Below are positions 31,957 through 44,637 of a stretch of 64,000 nt of DNA, one piece after another. The DNA lies in contig MCFG01000030.1 of the NCBI GenBank assembly GCA_002104895.1, positions 178,501-242,500 on the forward strand. The letters run 5' to 3'. The notes below the pieces were generated by a model. It was not told the DNA's origin, did no database searches, and saw only the letters and a program-made list of their open reading frames with translations. Origin of the DNA: Anaeromyces robustus. Lineage: Eukaryota; Neocallimastigomycota; Neocallimastigomycetes; Neocallimastigales; Neocallimastigaceae. The translations under genes and the position numbers were made by a program. The stretch's first letter is position 1. Each line of letters starts with the position of its first letter.

Positions 31957-34124
31957 TTACATAAAATCTTCTTCATATTCATCAACATCAACATCACCAT
32001 CACCAAATTTATTGGATTTCATTTCTTCTTCTTTAATAGCACCAACATAATTTTTCATATCATACATTCTTTGATAATCTTCCTTCTTTTTAATTTCAGC
32101 TTCACGCTATATATATATATATATATAATTATGATAATCATTTATATATACAAAACAATATTTATATTGGTATTATATAACATTAAGTATTTAATTATTA
32201 TTGTCATTATTATTATTATTATTTTGTTAATATATTCATTTTATTTTAATATTAATATTTATAATAATTAAATTATAATATATATATATTTTTTTTGTTA
32301 ATTTATTTGTCAATATTTAAATATAAATTTTATTTAGATATTTATTATTTTATTATTAATACTTTACCTTTCTCTTTTCTTCAGCATACTTTTGTTGTCT
32401 TAATTGTCTTTCATGAGCAACCTTTTCAGCGTTTAAATCTGGATTACGTTCAACTTTAGTTTTATTTAAACGATTAATAATTTCATTAACTCTTTTTTCA
32501 ACCTTGATCTTCTTAACCTTAAATTATTATATATTATTTTCATATGTATGTATATTCATATATATAATAAAATATATATGATGTAATATAATAACATATT
32601 ATTTTAAATTTAAAAGATTAATGTTTATATTATAATTAAATATATCTATGAATAAATACACAATTATTATTATTTTTATTATATTTACCATTCTTGGGTT
32701 AAAGAAGGAAACTTGACCAACATCCATACCTGGAGTCTTTTATTTTAGATAATATATATGTTGATATAAAAAAAATATTCATATTTAAAAAATGAATAAT
32801 AAATAATAAATAATATTATATATATATAATTATTAAAAATGTATATAATTATTATAAAAAAAGTATATTTATATAATAATAATTAAATTTATTAATATTA
32901 AAACTTTTTTTACTTTTTTTTTATATTATATTATATAAAAATTCTTTTTTTTTCTTTTTAATATTAATTTTACCTTTTTTAAGTTACTCCAAGGAGTATA
33001 AATGATAGTGACATGATCTTTTTTATTACCTTCAATACTGTTAGCCTTAGTAAGTTGAGCTAAATCGTTTAAAAGATCCGGGTTAATGTTATCCCAAGTT
33101 TCACCTTTCTTTAATCTTAAGTAAACGTGAGCAGAACTAAATTTATCAGCGTGGAACCTTTTATATGTGTAGTTTGTTTTATAAAATGTAATATTTTATA
33201 ATTGTTTATAATTTGATATAATTTGAACATATATTATGTATATAAACATATATAATAATATCATTAGAATAAGATATTATAAATAATAAAATATAAGATA
33301 TAAAAAATATGTATATACAAAAATAAATTATAAATAATAATAAATATATATATATATATAATATAATAAAAAATATTATTAATTTAATTAGTATATATAA
33401 AAATAATAGTTACCAGACATCTTCTTCCCAACCATACTTAATTAATTCTTCATCTTTTTAATGATTAAATATTATGAAAATAAAAAGAGGTTTAATTATT
33501 TAGATAAATTAAAAAATGAAATAATATAATTAAGAAAAATGGTAAAGTAATTATGAGAAAAAAAATGAAACATTATTAGTTAAGTTGTAACTCTTTCATT
33601 TTTTGAATTTATTTATTAAATTATTGAATTTAGTATTTTAATTGTTAAATAATGGATTCGTTTTATTAAATAAAATATTTTTTCTCTTGTTGTTCCTTTT
33701 TACTAAATTAAATAATTTTTTTTTTGTCTTACTGTTCTTTTTACTAAATCATATACGAATAAATTTTTATTGATAAAATATATTATTTATAATGTATTTA
33801 CTTTCATATTTGTCTCTTCCCATATAAACAATACTGTCTGGTTGAGCTATTAATAATTTATATATATATATAATTTTTTTATAGATTATATTTATAATAT
33901 ATATGCGTATAAATAATATAAATATTATAATATAATATTAATAAAAATATATATATGAAATCAAACATATATTATATTATTTTTTATTTTTAAAATTATA
34001 TATAAATAAAGCAATGAAATTAGTAATTTTACACATATTTATAATATATAGTTAATTATAACTTAAAAAAACAAAGTATATATATTATTTTAATATTACC
34101 TGAACTAACAAAGTAAAAAACCAT
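31957..34124 (-). CDS. CCDC25: CCDC25 orthologue (NFACT-R/DUF814 domain, coiled-coil), 7 exons
   Basis: Exons, 5' to 3': 34124-34100, 33846-33802, 33453-33414, 33157-32974, 32736-32689, 32517-32368 and 32106-31957, all GT-AG and in frame. The 213-aa product is close to the 208 aa of the human protein. It starts MVFYFVSS, carries [20 protein letters not shown], then [16 protein letters not shown] (the hallmark of the NFACT-R/DUF814 fold), then [11 protein letters not shown] and MDVGQVSF, then a Lys/Glu-rich coiled coil, and ends EYEEDFM like animal CCDC25. Family knowledge: a conserved eukaryotic protein related to the C-terminal domain of Rqc2/NEMF; in mammals it also binds DNA at the cell surface, which need not apply here. 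Four exons are shorter than 50 bases. Confidence 0.93.
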
Positions 34125-34678
34125 TTTATATATAAATAAATCCTAAAATTTTACAAATAATTAAAATTATTAAAGGAAAATGGTTAATAAATAATTTTCA
34201 TTTGATGATTAGATATTATAAATTAAATTTTTTTTTTATAAGAATTTTGTTTTATTTTAAAATAATTATTTTTATATATTATATATTTATTGTTGTAATT
34301 TATTAATAAATAAAGAAATAATTAATTAATTAATTTTTCCTAATGTTCTTATAAATATATCTCGAAGTTAATATTTAGTTTTTTTTTTTTTTTCTTTTTT
34401 TTTTTATTAGATAAATGAGCCTCGAGACTATTTAATTATTATAGATTAACTTTTCAAAATATTTGAAAAATTAATTTCTTTTAAATTTTTGTGCTTCAAT
34501 ATTAAAATTTATTATCGTTATTGGTATAATTATTACATTATTATTCATTTATTTTTATTATTATTTTTTGCTTATTAAAAATGAATTTCCAATCATCATT
34601 ATTTTGAATTAAGAAATCTGGATTAATAATTGAAACTTTTTACTTTTGTATTTATTATAATAAATTATATCCAGTAAT

Positions 34679-34709
<31 letters not shown>

Positions 34710-34983
34710 GTAAAAAAAAAAATAATCATGTATAATCAAAATAAATTTATTTATGTGTATGAAAACTTTTATAATAATTTATATATACAATAATCCAATT
34801 CTACCTTTTAATATATTTTTTATATTAAATATTTATACTGAAGAAAATAGAAAATTAAAAAAAATAAAGATAAAAAAAAGAAAAAAAAAATTTTTTTTTA
34901 AATTATATTTAATAAAGTTATAAGAAGATGTATACAATTAATAATTGATCGATTAATTTTTTAAAGATTAAATAGTAAATCAA

Positions 34984-35046
<63 letters not shown>

Positions 35047-35643
35047 ATATAAATAAATTAATAAAATGGATAAATAATAAAATGAATTATAATTAATAAT
35101 ATTGTTTTAATCATACAATAAATTAAATGATACCTAATAGTATTTTTTATATTATATATTTTATATTTTTTTTTATTTTATTTTTATTTTTTGTTTTTAA
35201 TAAAAAACATTTCAAAAAAAACATTATAATTTAATTATTATTGTTTTTTCTATTCTGTTTTAAATGAAAACGTACTTAAAATATGATATATACAAATGCT
35301 TAATAAAATAATTAAAAATTAATAAAAAAAGAATATTTATATATTCATATATTACAATATTAATATTATAATAAAATAATAATACATATTAAATAAATAT
35401 ATTATTATATTTTAAATCTATATGTATGATTTATTTCTTCTAATGTAAATTTTAAAAAAGTTCTAAAAAAAAAAATTAATAAATAAACTTAATAAAAAAT
35501 AGAACTTAAAACCCTAAATTATCTTTTCTTTCTTTTTTTTCATTTTCTATTTTTTTTTTCTCTTTTTTTATATGTAAATAGTAATTTGATGTAATTCTCT
35601 TATTATTATATTGCATTAACTATATACTTATTTTTTTTTTCTT
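34125..35643. other. Intergenic spacer upstream of CCDC25 and downstream of scaffoldin gene A
   Basis: Contains the CCDC25 promoter region and the scaffoldin A 3' UTR. No gene seen. It includes a mixed run of T (34380-34410), an A run (34686-34709) and an (AAAT)n run at 34982-35048. Confidence 0.65.
34982..35048. repeat. (AAAT)n tetranucleotide run
   Basis: About 16 AAAT units in a row. Confidence 0.95.
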
Positions 35644-38600
35644 CTAGTATATTATATATAAAAGTGTTAATGAAAAAACAAATACTATTATATTCCATAA
35701 AGAAATATTTTTTTGTGTGAAAGCTGAACTTGGATTACATTTATTTGGATTATCTCCATCATCAACAACACAAAAAGTATAACCAAGAAGTTGAATTGAA
35801 CAAATATCTGGTTCTTTATCTTGATTTAATTTTACATGATTTGCCATACATATTTGATCATAATTAATTATACTACTGTCATAATCATCAATAGTACAAT
35901 TTGTAAATACTCCTTGAACCGATTCTAAGGAAGTACGACTTTCTTTTTCTGTCGGTAAATATTGATTATTTTTTGCTATGTTTGATATAGTTTTATAAAT
36001 TGAAGTTGGGAAGGAATCAATATAAATTAATGGGAAATTAATAACAAGCACTTCATTATAATCACATGTTTTTTGACGTATAAGTTCAAAATAAGATCCT
36101 ATTGTACACTTGTAATAATTATCTTGAATATAATAGGTTTGACCAAGGGCGCAGGTTTTTTTGAAACATTCAGTATCTTCTCCTTCACTATCTACTATAC
36201 AATAATAAAGTTCATTTGTATTGGTTAAAATATAAGCTGTGTCTTCTATTTCTTTACATGATTTTGTACTTTGTGTATCACATTGATACATTTTTTGATC
36301 TATAGTGTAATAATAACCATCTTTATTTACCTTTGTTAAAAGAAGTTCTTTATTTTCTGAAATAGTATAACTATAGATATAAGTTTCTTCTGGATTAACA
36401 GAAACATTAATATAACCTAATGAATAAGGTGAAATCCATATATTATCTTTTGTTTTTTCAATTAAATAATTTGTTAAAACATCAAAATAATAAATATTTG
36501 GCTTTGGTTCATAAATTTTACAATTATTTTCTATACATCCATAAAGTGTAATACCAGCTCGAGTAGTATTAAAAGATCTATAATCTGCACTATAATAATT
36601 AACATTTTCAGCAAAGAAATAACCAGACATAGTCACTTGTTTAGCAGCATTACTATTTAAAAGATAAAGTGTTGAACTATGAGAATAAGCTAAAACATTT
36701 TTATTAATAGAATTACTTGAAAAACATTGACCTGTTTCCTTTGCTTTAATAGTTTCTCTTGCTACAACAAGATTACCTTCCGCTGTAATACAAAAATCAT
36801 TTTCCATAATATCATATTTAGGGGTACAAGTATTATATGAAAAAGTGCAAATATTTTCTTGTTTATCATTAACAAATAAATATTTATCATCTTCTAAAGA
36901 ATACTTAATAATTCGTTTACTAACATCAGTATAATATGTAGTACTACTAGGTTTATCCATTATACGACAACTAGCACCATCACATTTATATAATAAAACA
37001 TTAATATCATTATAATCTTTTATTTCCATTCCATAAACTAAACTATTTTTAATAATATCAATAAAGTAATAACCTGTATCGAAAACTTGAGTAATATAAC
37101 CTTCATTAACCCTATAAATATTATTACCTACAGTAAATAAATTATTACTGTATTGAGCAGATGCTTTAATACAATTTTTAGTGGAAGATTTTGATGTGGA
37201 AAGGACACCAGATATAACATTATTATATTCTACAATGGTTTCTGTAGCAAAATAAATTGTAGAACGTGATGCATCAGTACAATATTCACCTGCTACAACA
37301 CTAGTAATACGTACATTTTGAATAGTACTAATTCTTGAATTATCAAGATAACATACATCATTATTATAAGTACATATTGGAATAAGATTTAATTCTTCTG
37401 ATGTTAATTCATTACATGATCCATCATTACAAATAATTAATGTATAAGATGCTTCATTACTTGTTGCTCTATTACTTAATTCTAAGTTTTTATTCATATC
37501 TTCCATATCTCTTTTTAAATTTACACTATTAATATCAGGATTATCAAGATTATCATCATAATTATAATCAAAATCATTGTCACTATCATTATTATTTTCT
37601 TCATTTATATCATCAATCATACTATTATTATTATTAATTTCCATTAATATATCATTAGAATTTTCATTCTCACTATAATATTCATAAATATTATCATCAT
37701 TATTGCTATCATCTATATCTTTTTCATTTTCTTCCTCAGCAATTCTTCCTATATGATAAATATATTCTAAAAGATCATCTCTTTCTTCTTCTCCTTCTTC
37801 ATCATTAATTATTTCTTTTTCTATTGTATTACCGTCTTCATCATTATATTGATCTCTACTTTTAGAAGAAACACCTTTTTCAGATGTTTTTGAATTAGTA
37901 GCTGCACGGAATATACCATTATTTACAGTGATTGATTGACATTTATTACCAATACAGTTAATAAGAATATTATTACTGCTACCGGATAAATAAAAACCTT
38001 TATTTCTTTTTTCTGTGTTACAAATAGTATTACTTCCATAAGTAGATATATAACATTTAATAATAGTTTCACCATTATCAGAATTATAATTGTTTGCTGA
38101 ATTATAATAGTAACCAATAGTTGCTGTTTTTAATTGACAAAGAGAAGTATTATCACAATCAATTAAAAGATTACTATATTCCTTAACAAGATAATAACCT
38201 AAATAAGCTTGTTTAGTATTACAATTAATACCGTCATTACATACAATTATAGGTTTTATATTTTTATCCACTCCTGAATTAATATAATAATTATAACGAA
38301 GTGGTGAAATACCACAGAAAGAATTGGACGAACAATAAATAACACCAGAGTGACCAAATTCTGCTCTATAATAACCCATAGAAACTTCTTTAGTAGTACA
38401 ATTATTATCTGAACAATATATTAGAGGATGGTAAGCTTTATCTGAACCTGCATTAAGGAAATAAGAATTTTTAGGTATATAGCGTTCACAATTTCCATTA
38501 TCTGTACATTTCATAATAGCGGGTGTAAAATTTTTATCAACAATATAACTACTATCAATATAATAACCTGCTTCATTAATAGGTGAAATAAAATCATCTG

Positions 38601-41272
38601 CACATTGATAACCACGATGATTACCTTCATCATAAAGGTAAGTACCATCTTTACAACTTGATGATAAAGAACAAAGTTGAGTAGAAGTAGAACAAGTATA
38701 AATAGTAGTAAAACTGGAACCTAGATTAATAAATCCATTAATAGTATCTACTTTTTCATTTTTAGAATTAATAATAAATATTCCATCAGTATTTACTCTA
38801 GTAATAGAGTTGGATTTAATTTCAAAAAGTGTAGATACTTCATTAGTTATTCCTGGGAAATTACCGTTACTTACTCTAACATAACGATAATTTATATTAC
38901 TACCATTTGTATAAGTAATATTTTGATTTGTAGTATCAATATTTTCTGAATTAATAATAAATTCATTGACAACGAAATTTAAATCTTTTCCACTTCCTAC
39001 TTCTTTACGAAAGCAATAATTACCAGGTTTAAGACTGACAGATTCATCTGAGGTACAAGTTTGAATATTAGGATCTATTTCACAACCAGTTTTATCACAT
39101 TCAATAATAACATCACTATCTTCATCAATATAACCTGAATTATAATAATAACCATCTTTTGATTTAAAAGTGGTACAATTATTAATCGAAGAACAATAGA
39201 TTAAATTTGTATAAGAAGAAGTAATAAAAGATGAAGAATCTAAATAAATAGAATCTTTAGAAGTTGGTGAAGTTTCATAAATGGTTGATGTTTCTGGATC
39301 AAATAAAATTAATGGTTTATTAGTTATATTTACACCTGCATTAACATAATAGCCTTTATTAGCAAGATCAAGAGATTTAATACATGTTTTTGAATTACTA
39401 CAATGAATTAAATGACCTATTGTTTCAATATTATAAGGATCACTTGTAATAAAAATACCATTATCTGACATATAATAGCCATTTGTTGATGCCTTTTTTT
39501 CTACACAAGTTGTTGTTGAACTATCTCCACAATATAATAATGGATGTTCACCATCAAAATTTCCACTATTAATATAATAATAAGTTAAATTTATTGCAGG
39601 AATTGTAGTACAGAAAAAATCATCACCAAAAGTATTACATACAATTAAATTTGTCTTTTTTTTATTTAAAATAATAATAATAATAATAATTCATAATTAT
39701 AATAATGATAAAAATATTAAAATATTAAAAAATTTTCAATTTTTTCGTATTTTTTATATTATTAAATTAATTTTTATTTTAAAAATATAAAAAAATTAAA
39801 AACTTACAGAAGAATCACCATCAAGAAATTGACTTTCAGTATAAATTGCAGAAGATTTACAAAGAGAAGAAGAATCGCATGATATAATATTAAGACTACA
39901 AAATCCAGTACTACTAGTGGCACCAAATACTGAAGATACACAAGAAGTTGATGAAGAAGAAGTGGAATAATCTAAATAATATTTATTAGATGTATTTTTA
40001 TTATAAATATCACAACTAACACTTAATGGGGATGGTGTTATTACACATTGAATAAGATTCTTTGTTATACCATCTATATAATATGCATTATTAGAATTAT
40101 CACCAGTTATTGCTGTAGTAAATAATACCTCTGTACAACCACTTGAAATACATTTGATAAGTGGTGCTGGTGATTTAGCAGAATCTAATATATTGGCTGA
40201 ATTTAAAAATATAGCTGAATCATTAGCAGTAGATAAACATTTTGTTGTACTAGAGCAAATAATAATGTTACTATAACGGGCACCAGATAAAGTACTTGAA
40301 TCTAAATAAACACCTATTGGATTACCAATAATAGATGAAAAGGCTGCTCCATTATAATATATAATTGGTTGAGTAGATTTATCTAATCCAGAATTAATAT
40401 AAAATTCTACTGCAGTACCAGTATGTTTTTCTGTTATACAAGAACTATTACTACAGGTAATTAAATAATTAATGGTATTACTACTACCATAATCAATATA
40501 ATAACCAGTAACTGAAGATAAATTGCATTTATTAGTTGAACAATTGATAATTTTTTTTGAAGTTGTATCATAATAAGATTTATTTGTTATACCAGCTCCA
40601 CAAACATCACCAGAATTATATGCACATGTTAAGTCACTAGACTTTGAATTAAAATATGTAATATTAGTTGTATCTGTAACAGCTGAACATCCAGAGTTAT
40701 CACATACATAAATACTACCTAAAGTTCCACTTCCACTAGTACTAGTTGTCATAAGATAATGATCATTACTAAAGAAATAATTTCCAGAAGGAGTTCCACT
40801 TTTTCCGAATTTAGCAGAACCTCCAATTCCATCTTTTGTAACTAAATATATAATTGAGTCGGAAATACAATACGTTGTTGGAGTACATGGTGTAGAACCA
40901 CAATCACTTATACAGTCTTGAATTGTAGTTAATGTTGTTGCCGAATAAACATTGATAATATTATATATATATATTAAAAAGAGAATTTTTTGTCTTTACA
41001 TATTAGAAAATTATAAAAGATGAAAAAAGAAAAGTTAATTAAATAAATATATAATATTCATTTAAAAAAGGAAAGTAAAAAATAAGAAAAGAAAAAAAAG
41101 AAAAAAGATATTATTATAGTTTTATCAAACAAATAAAACTGAAATAATTATTAAGAAAAAGAAACAAAGAGAAAAATAAATTATAATAGAAAAATTAGAT
41201 ATTAATTTTCAAAATATATATATATATATATTAACAAAATAAAAAAAAATTTTACATTTTTTTAAGAATCAT
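35644..41272 (-). CDS. Scaffoldin-like repeat protein A (4 exons, about 1737 aa)
   Basis: Exons: 41272-41256 (17 nt, ATG), 40993-39808, 39654-35644; a fully in-frame GT-AG model. The N-terminus MILKKI + QKILFLIYIYNIINVYS is a signal peptide. Exon 2 and the first half of exon 3 consist of short units of about 30-45 residues of the form GYYxNSG...PLI.C....C..., typical of anaerobic-fungus scaffoldins (for example GYYYNSG, YYINSGVDKNIKPIIVC, YFLNAGSDKAYHPLIYC). An acidic Asp/Asn/Glu insert follows at 37440-37900. A Cys-containing, non-repetitive half of about 600 residues comes next. The end NKCNPSSAFTQ plus SLWNIIVFVFSLTLLYIIY looks like a GPI-anchor or membrane tail. Role by family: a cell-surface scaffold that binds dockerin-bearing plant-wall enzymes; no cohesin domain was identified by me. 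It is the most downstream of three paralogues on this strand. Confidence 0.72.
40994..41255 (-). other. Intron 1 of scaffoldin gene A (phase 2)
   Basis: Donor GTAAAA directly after the 17-nt first exon, acceptor TATGTAAAG before ACAAAAAATTCTC. The next long exon has no in-frame ATG before the Cys-repeats begin, because TAA lies at 40998-40996, so this intron is needed to give a start codon and signal peptide. Confidence 0.7.
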
Positions 41273-41647
41273 TCCAATTGATATCTTTCTATTTTAGAAT
41301 ATTATAAATTGTTTGAATGTTTTAAATTATTAAATATTTTTTTATTTAATTATTATTATTAATTATTATTTTATTTGATTACTTCTATTAAATTAAATGA
41401 ATTATTTTAATTTTTATTTGATTGCTGTTATTGTTGTTGTTTTGTTCTTTCTTTTAATAAAAAAGTATATTATTTTTTTTTATTCTATTTTGAATATTTT
41501 AATGCACAGCATATACAAAAATTTTATAAATAGTTTTTAATAATAAATCAAAAAACAAAAAATCAAACTATAATTATAAATAATAAAGTTAACGTTTAAA
41601 TTTTAAAATTCATGATAAATTATAATTTTTTTTTTTGTTTTGTTTTT

Positions 41648-41808
<161 letters not shown>

Positions 41809-42029
41809 TAATATATTAGAAATTTTAATTAACTTTATAAATATTTTTTTTTCTATGATCTTTTTTTATAAATTATAAAAAAATTATATTAGTATTAGTA
41901 TAGGTTAAAAATTAAAATTTCTAATTTTATTATTTTCTACTGAATTTTTTTCCCTGTTTTCAATGGTCTTTTTTTATATTTTTTCTGGTTAAATATAAAA
42001 CAAAAGTATTTTTTAATAGATTATTAAAA

Positions 42030-42580
42030 TTGATCAGTTTCTATCCTGGTTATTAATGTATTTTTTTAGTATATATATGGTTTCTGGTTCAACTCAGCGT
42101 CTGCCAAAAGCATAGTGGTTTTTACAATATGATAAGGTAGATGCTCCAAAGTATACAAATGAGGCTTAACTACTTAATCTCTTTAATGAGTAAAATTAAT
42201 AATTTTTTTCTAATATAATAAGATTCTATCTTCGAAAAACTTCTATTAAAAGTCGATGAGACTCTTAATCTGTTAAAATTATAAAGTTTTAATAATTATT
42301 TCAACTTTATTAATACAATATTATTCATATATTATTTTTAATACATTACATTTTAAAACATTTAACATAATATAACAATTTTTTCTTAATAATATGGGTA
42401 TGGCTTTAATTATATTGGAAATGTCATTGGTAGCTTATCTTTATATATGAGGCTTGCTTAATAGATTCATTCTGAGTGTGTAGAATCTAAGTATAAATGT
42501 AAATATATGATGTATCAAAGGCGTCCACGCCGTAACGGTAAGGAATTAAATTCCGATAGATTGATATGATAAGTCTATAT
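42030..42580 (+). ncRNA. Candidate structured non-coding RNA locus (GC-richer island)
   Basis: Two sub-regions (about 42,080-42,180 and 42,420-42,570) have far more G and C than anything else non-coding here, and no open frame. Stems visible by hand: AGCGTCTGCC (42096-42105) with GGTAGATGCT (42136-42145), 10 pairs including two G-U; TAGATTC (42462-42468) with GAATCTA (42483-42489); GGCGTCCACGCC (42520-42531), a 4-bp GC stem with a TCCA loop; GGAATTAAATTCC (42542-42554). These contain GU-compensated pairing, as in RNA rather than DNA symmetry. No tRNA, 5S, snRNA, SRP or RNase P signature was recognised. The strand is inferred from the G-U pairs, which occur in the + transcript. It could also be a decayed RNA gene. 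Confidence 0.4.
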
Positions 42581-43137
42581 AAAAAAATGTATTTATTAAA
42601 GTTAAAGTTTTTAAATAAATTTAAAAAAAAAAATAAATAAATAAAAAATAAACATTACTACACAAAAAATTTTTTTTGAAAATAAAGATTTATTTTGAAA
42701 AAAAATGTATTCAATTATAGTTATACGAATGTTAGAATGTTATATTTCATATTTATATATAATATTTTAAATTTTTTTTGTGTTTCTATATATATTAATG
42801 AAGAATAATAGATATATAAATCAAAATGAATATTAATCAGATTATATATTAAATATAATAATTCTTTAAATATTCAAAATGAATTATATCTTAAAATATA
42901 ATTTTATATCAAATTAATTACTTTTTTCTATAAAATGAATTATTTCTTATAATTTAGTTTTGTCATCTTGTTTTAATAAAGTATTATTAAATAATGTTGA
43001 CAATGAAAAATAAAAAATAAGTAATTTTCTATTTTCCATTGTTTTATATAAATTTTCTAAGTCTATATTTTATTTTTTTTTAAAAAAAATAATTCTAAAT
43101 TATTTTTTCAGATTTTTTTTTAAAAATAAAACTATTT

Positions 43138-43382
43138 TAAATATATAAAGATTCTTATTTATTTTTTCATAAATATAAAAATTATAAATATATAAGATTC
43201 TTATTTATTTTTTCCTAAATATAGAAAATTATAAATATATAAGATTCTTATTTATTTTTTCCTAAATATAGAGAATTATAAATATTTAAAGATTCTTTTA
43301 TTTTTTTTTTCTAAATATAGAAAATTATAAATATACAAAGATTCTTATTTATTTTTTTTTTAAATATAAAAAACTATAAATA
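43138..43382 (+). repeat. About five tandem copies of a 47-bp unit
   Basis: Each copy begins AAATATATAAAGATTCTTA (or close) and ends AAATATAGAAAATTAT, with the middle TTTATTTTTTC. Copies start near 43138, 43186, 43232, 43279 and 43327, with rising divergence towards the last. Confidence 0.88.
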
Positions 43383-43898
43383 TTACAAAACTTCATACAT
43401 TAAATAAAACAATATTATTAAATAAATATATAATTAAATGTATAAATAAATAAAATATATTTAAATAATAATTATTGCAAAATTTTATGTATTTTTTTTA
43501 TTTATAAATATACTTTTAAAAAAAATATAATGGATATTTATTAATTAGATATTATAATACTTAGCAATATATAGTTGTGTATATATTATTATTATTATTA
43601 TTTATAGTATTTAACTATTTTAAAGTTGTTTTTACCAAATATTTATTAATGTTAATATTTTAAAATTATATAAAAAACTATTAACAAAAAAAAAAAGCAT
43701 TATTAAGATTTTTTAAATTATTTAAATATAGTAATAAATATTATAAAACAGTAATTAATAATTATTACGGATAAATTAATTATTTTTTCTTTTAGTTAAT
43801 CATATATGGTTATATTACAATATTATATTTTTCCTTTTTTTTTTATTCTAATTTTTATTATTCATTAATATTTTGTAATATAAAATTTTGTCGAAAAA

Positions 43899-44563
43899 AT
43901 GAAATATAATATATTTTATTTGTTTACTTTTATTAAATATATTTTATGTAAGTAATATGATATTCATAGTTAATAAGACTAAAATTAATTACATTTTCTG
44001 AAAATTGCTAAACATCAATTATTCATATATAATTTTCATTTTAAAAAAAAATTAATATATTAGTATTAATCAGATTTTCAGATGCAACAGTTGATATAAA
44101 TTTTGTAACCGATTCATATAGTGTATTAGACGAAGCATTTCCACTGATGATTGAACAGTTCAATGACTATTCAAAAAAGAAAAAATTAGATATTAATTTG
44201 AAATTAACTTTATTTTCAGATCAAAATAATCCTCAAGGATACAATGAATATTATTTAACTATAGACCAATTTAAAAAGAAAAAAACTATGTCATATGATG
44301 TATTCGCATATGATTCATTATATACAAAAGTATTTTCACCATTTTTAGTACCTTTAGAAGAATATTTAGAGAGTGATATATTAGAATTATATGATTCAGA
44401 AAAAACTAATCCATTGAATGTTTATAATGGTCATTGGGTTGGAGTTGTATGATAATAAATAAAAAATGATATATATTTAAATATATATTATAATAATTTA
44501 TTTTTTTATCTTCAAATTAATAATAAATATGAATAATAAATTACTATATTTCATTATTATTAC

Positions 44564-44637
<74 letters not shown>

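Noticed and set aside
39796-40752. Start of scaffoldin A at the internal ATG 40752
   Set aside because: The open frame continues upstream with a signal peptide and a Cys-rich segment. The 17-nt exon gives a better start.
42080-42110. tRNA T-loop-like GGTTCAACTC
   Set aside because: No acceptor stem, D arm or anticodon arm could be drawn around it.
42230-42290. Hammerhead-ribozyme-like core (CGAAA before GTCGATGAG) in the RNA island
   Set aside because: The conserved CUGAUGA core is not matched exactly and the three helices cannot be drawn.
42520-42560. Loose likeness to a conserved large-subunit rRNA stretch (GCCGTAACGGT...AAGG)
   Set aside because: Match is short and gapped, and flanking positions do not follow rRNA. 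Not enough to call rRNA.
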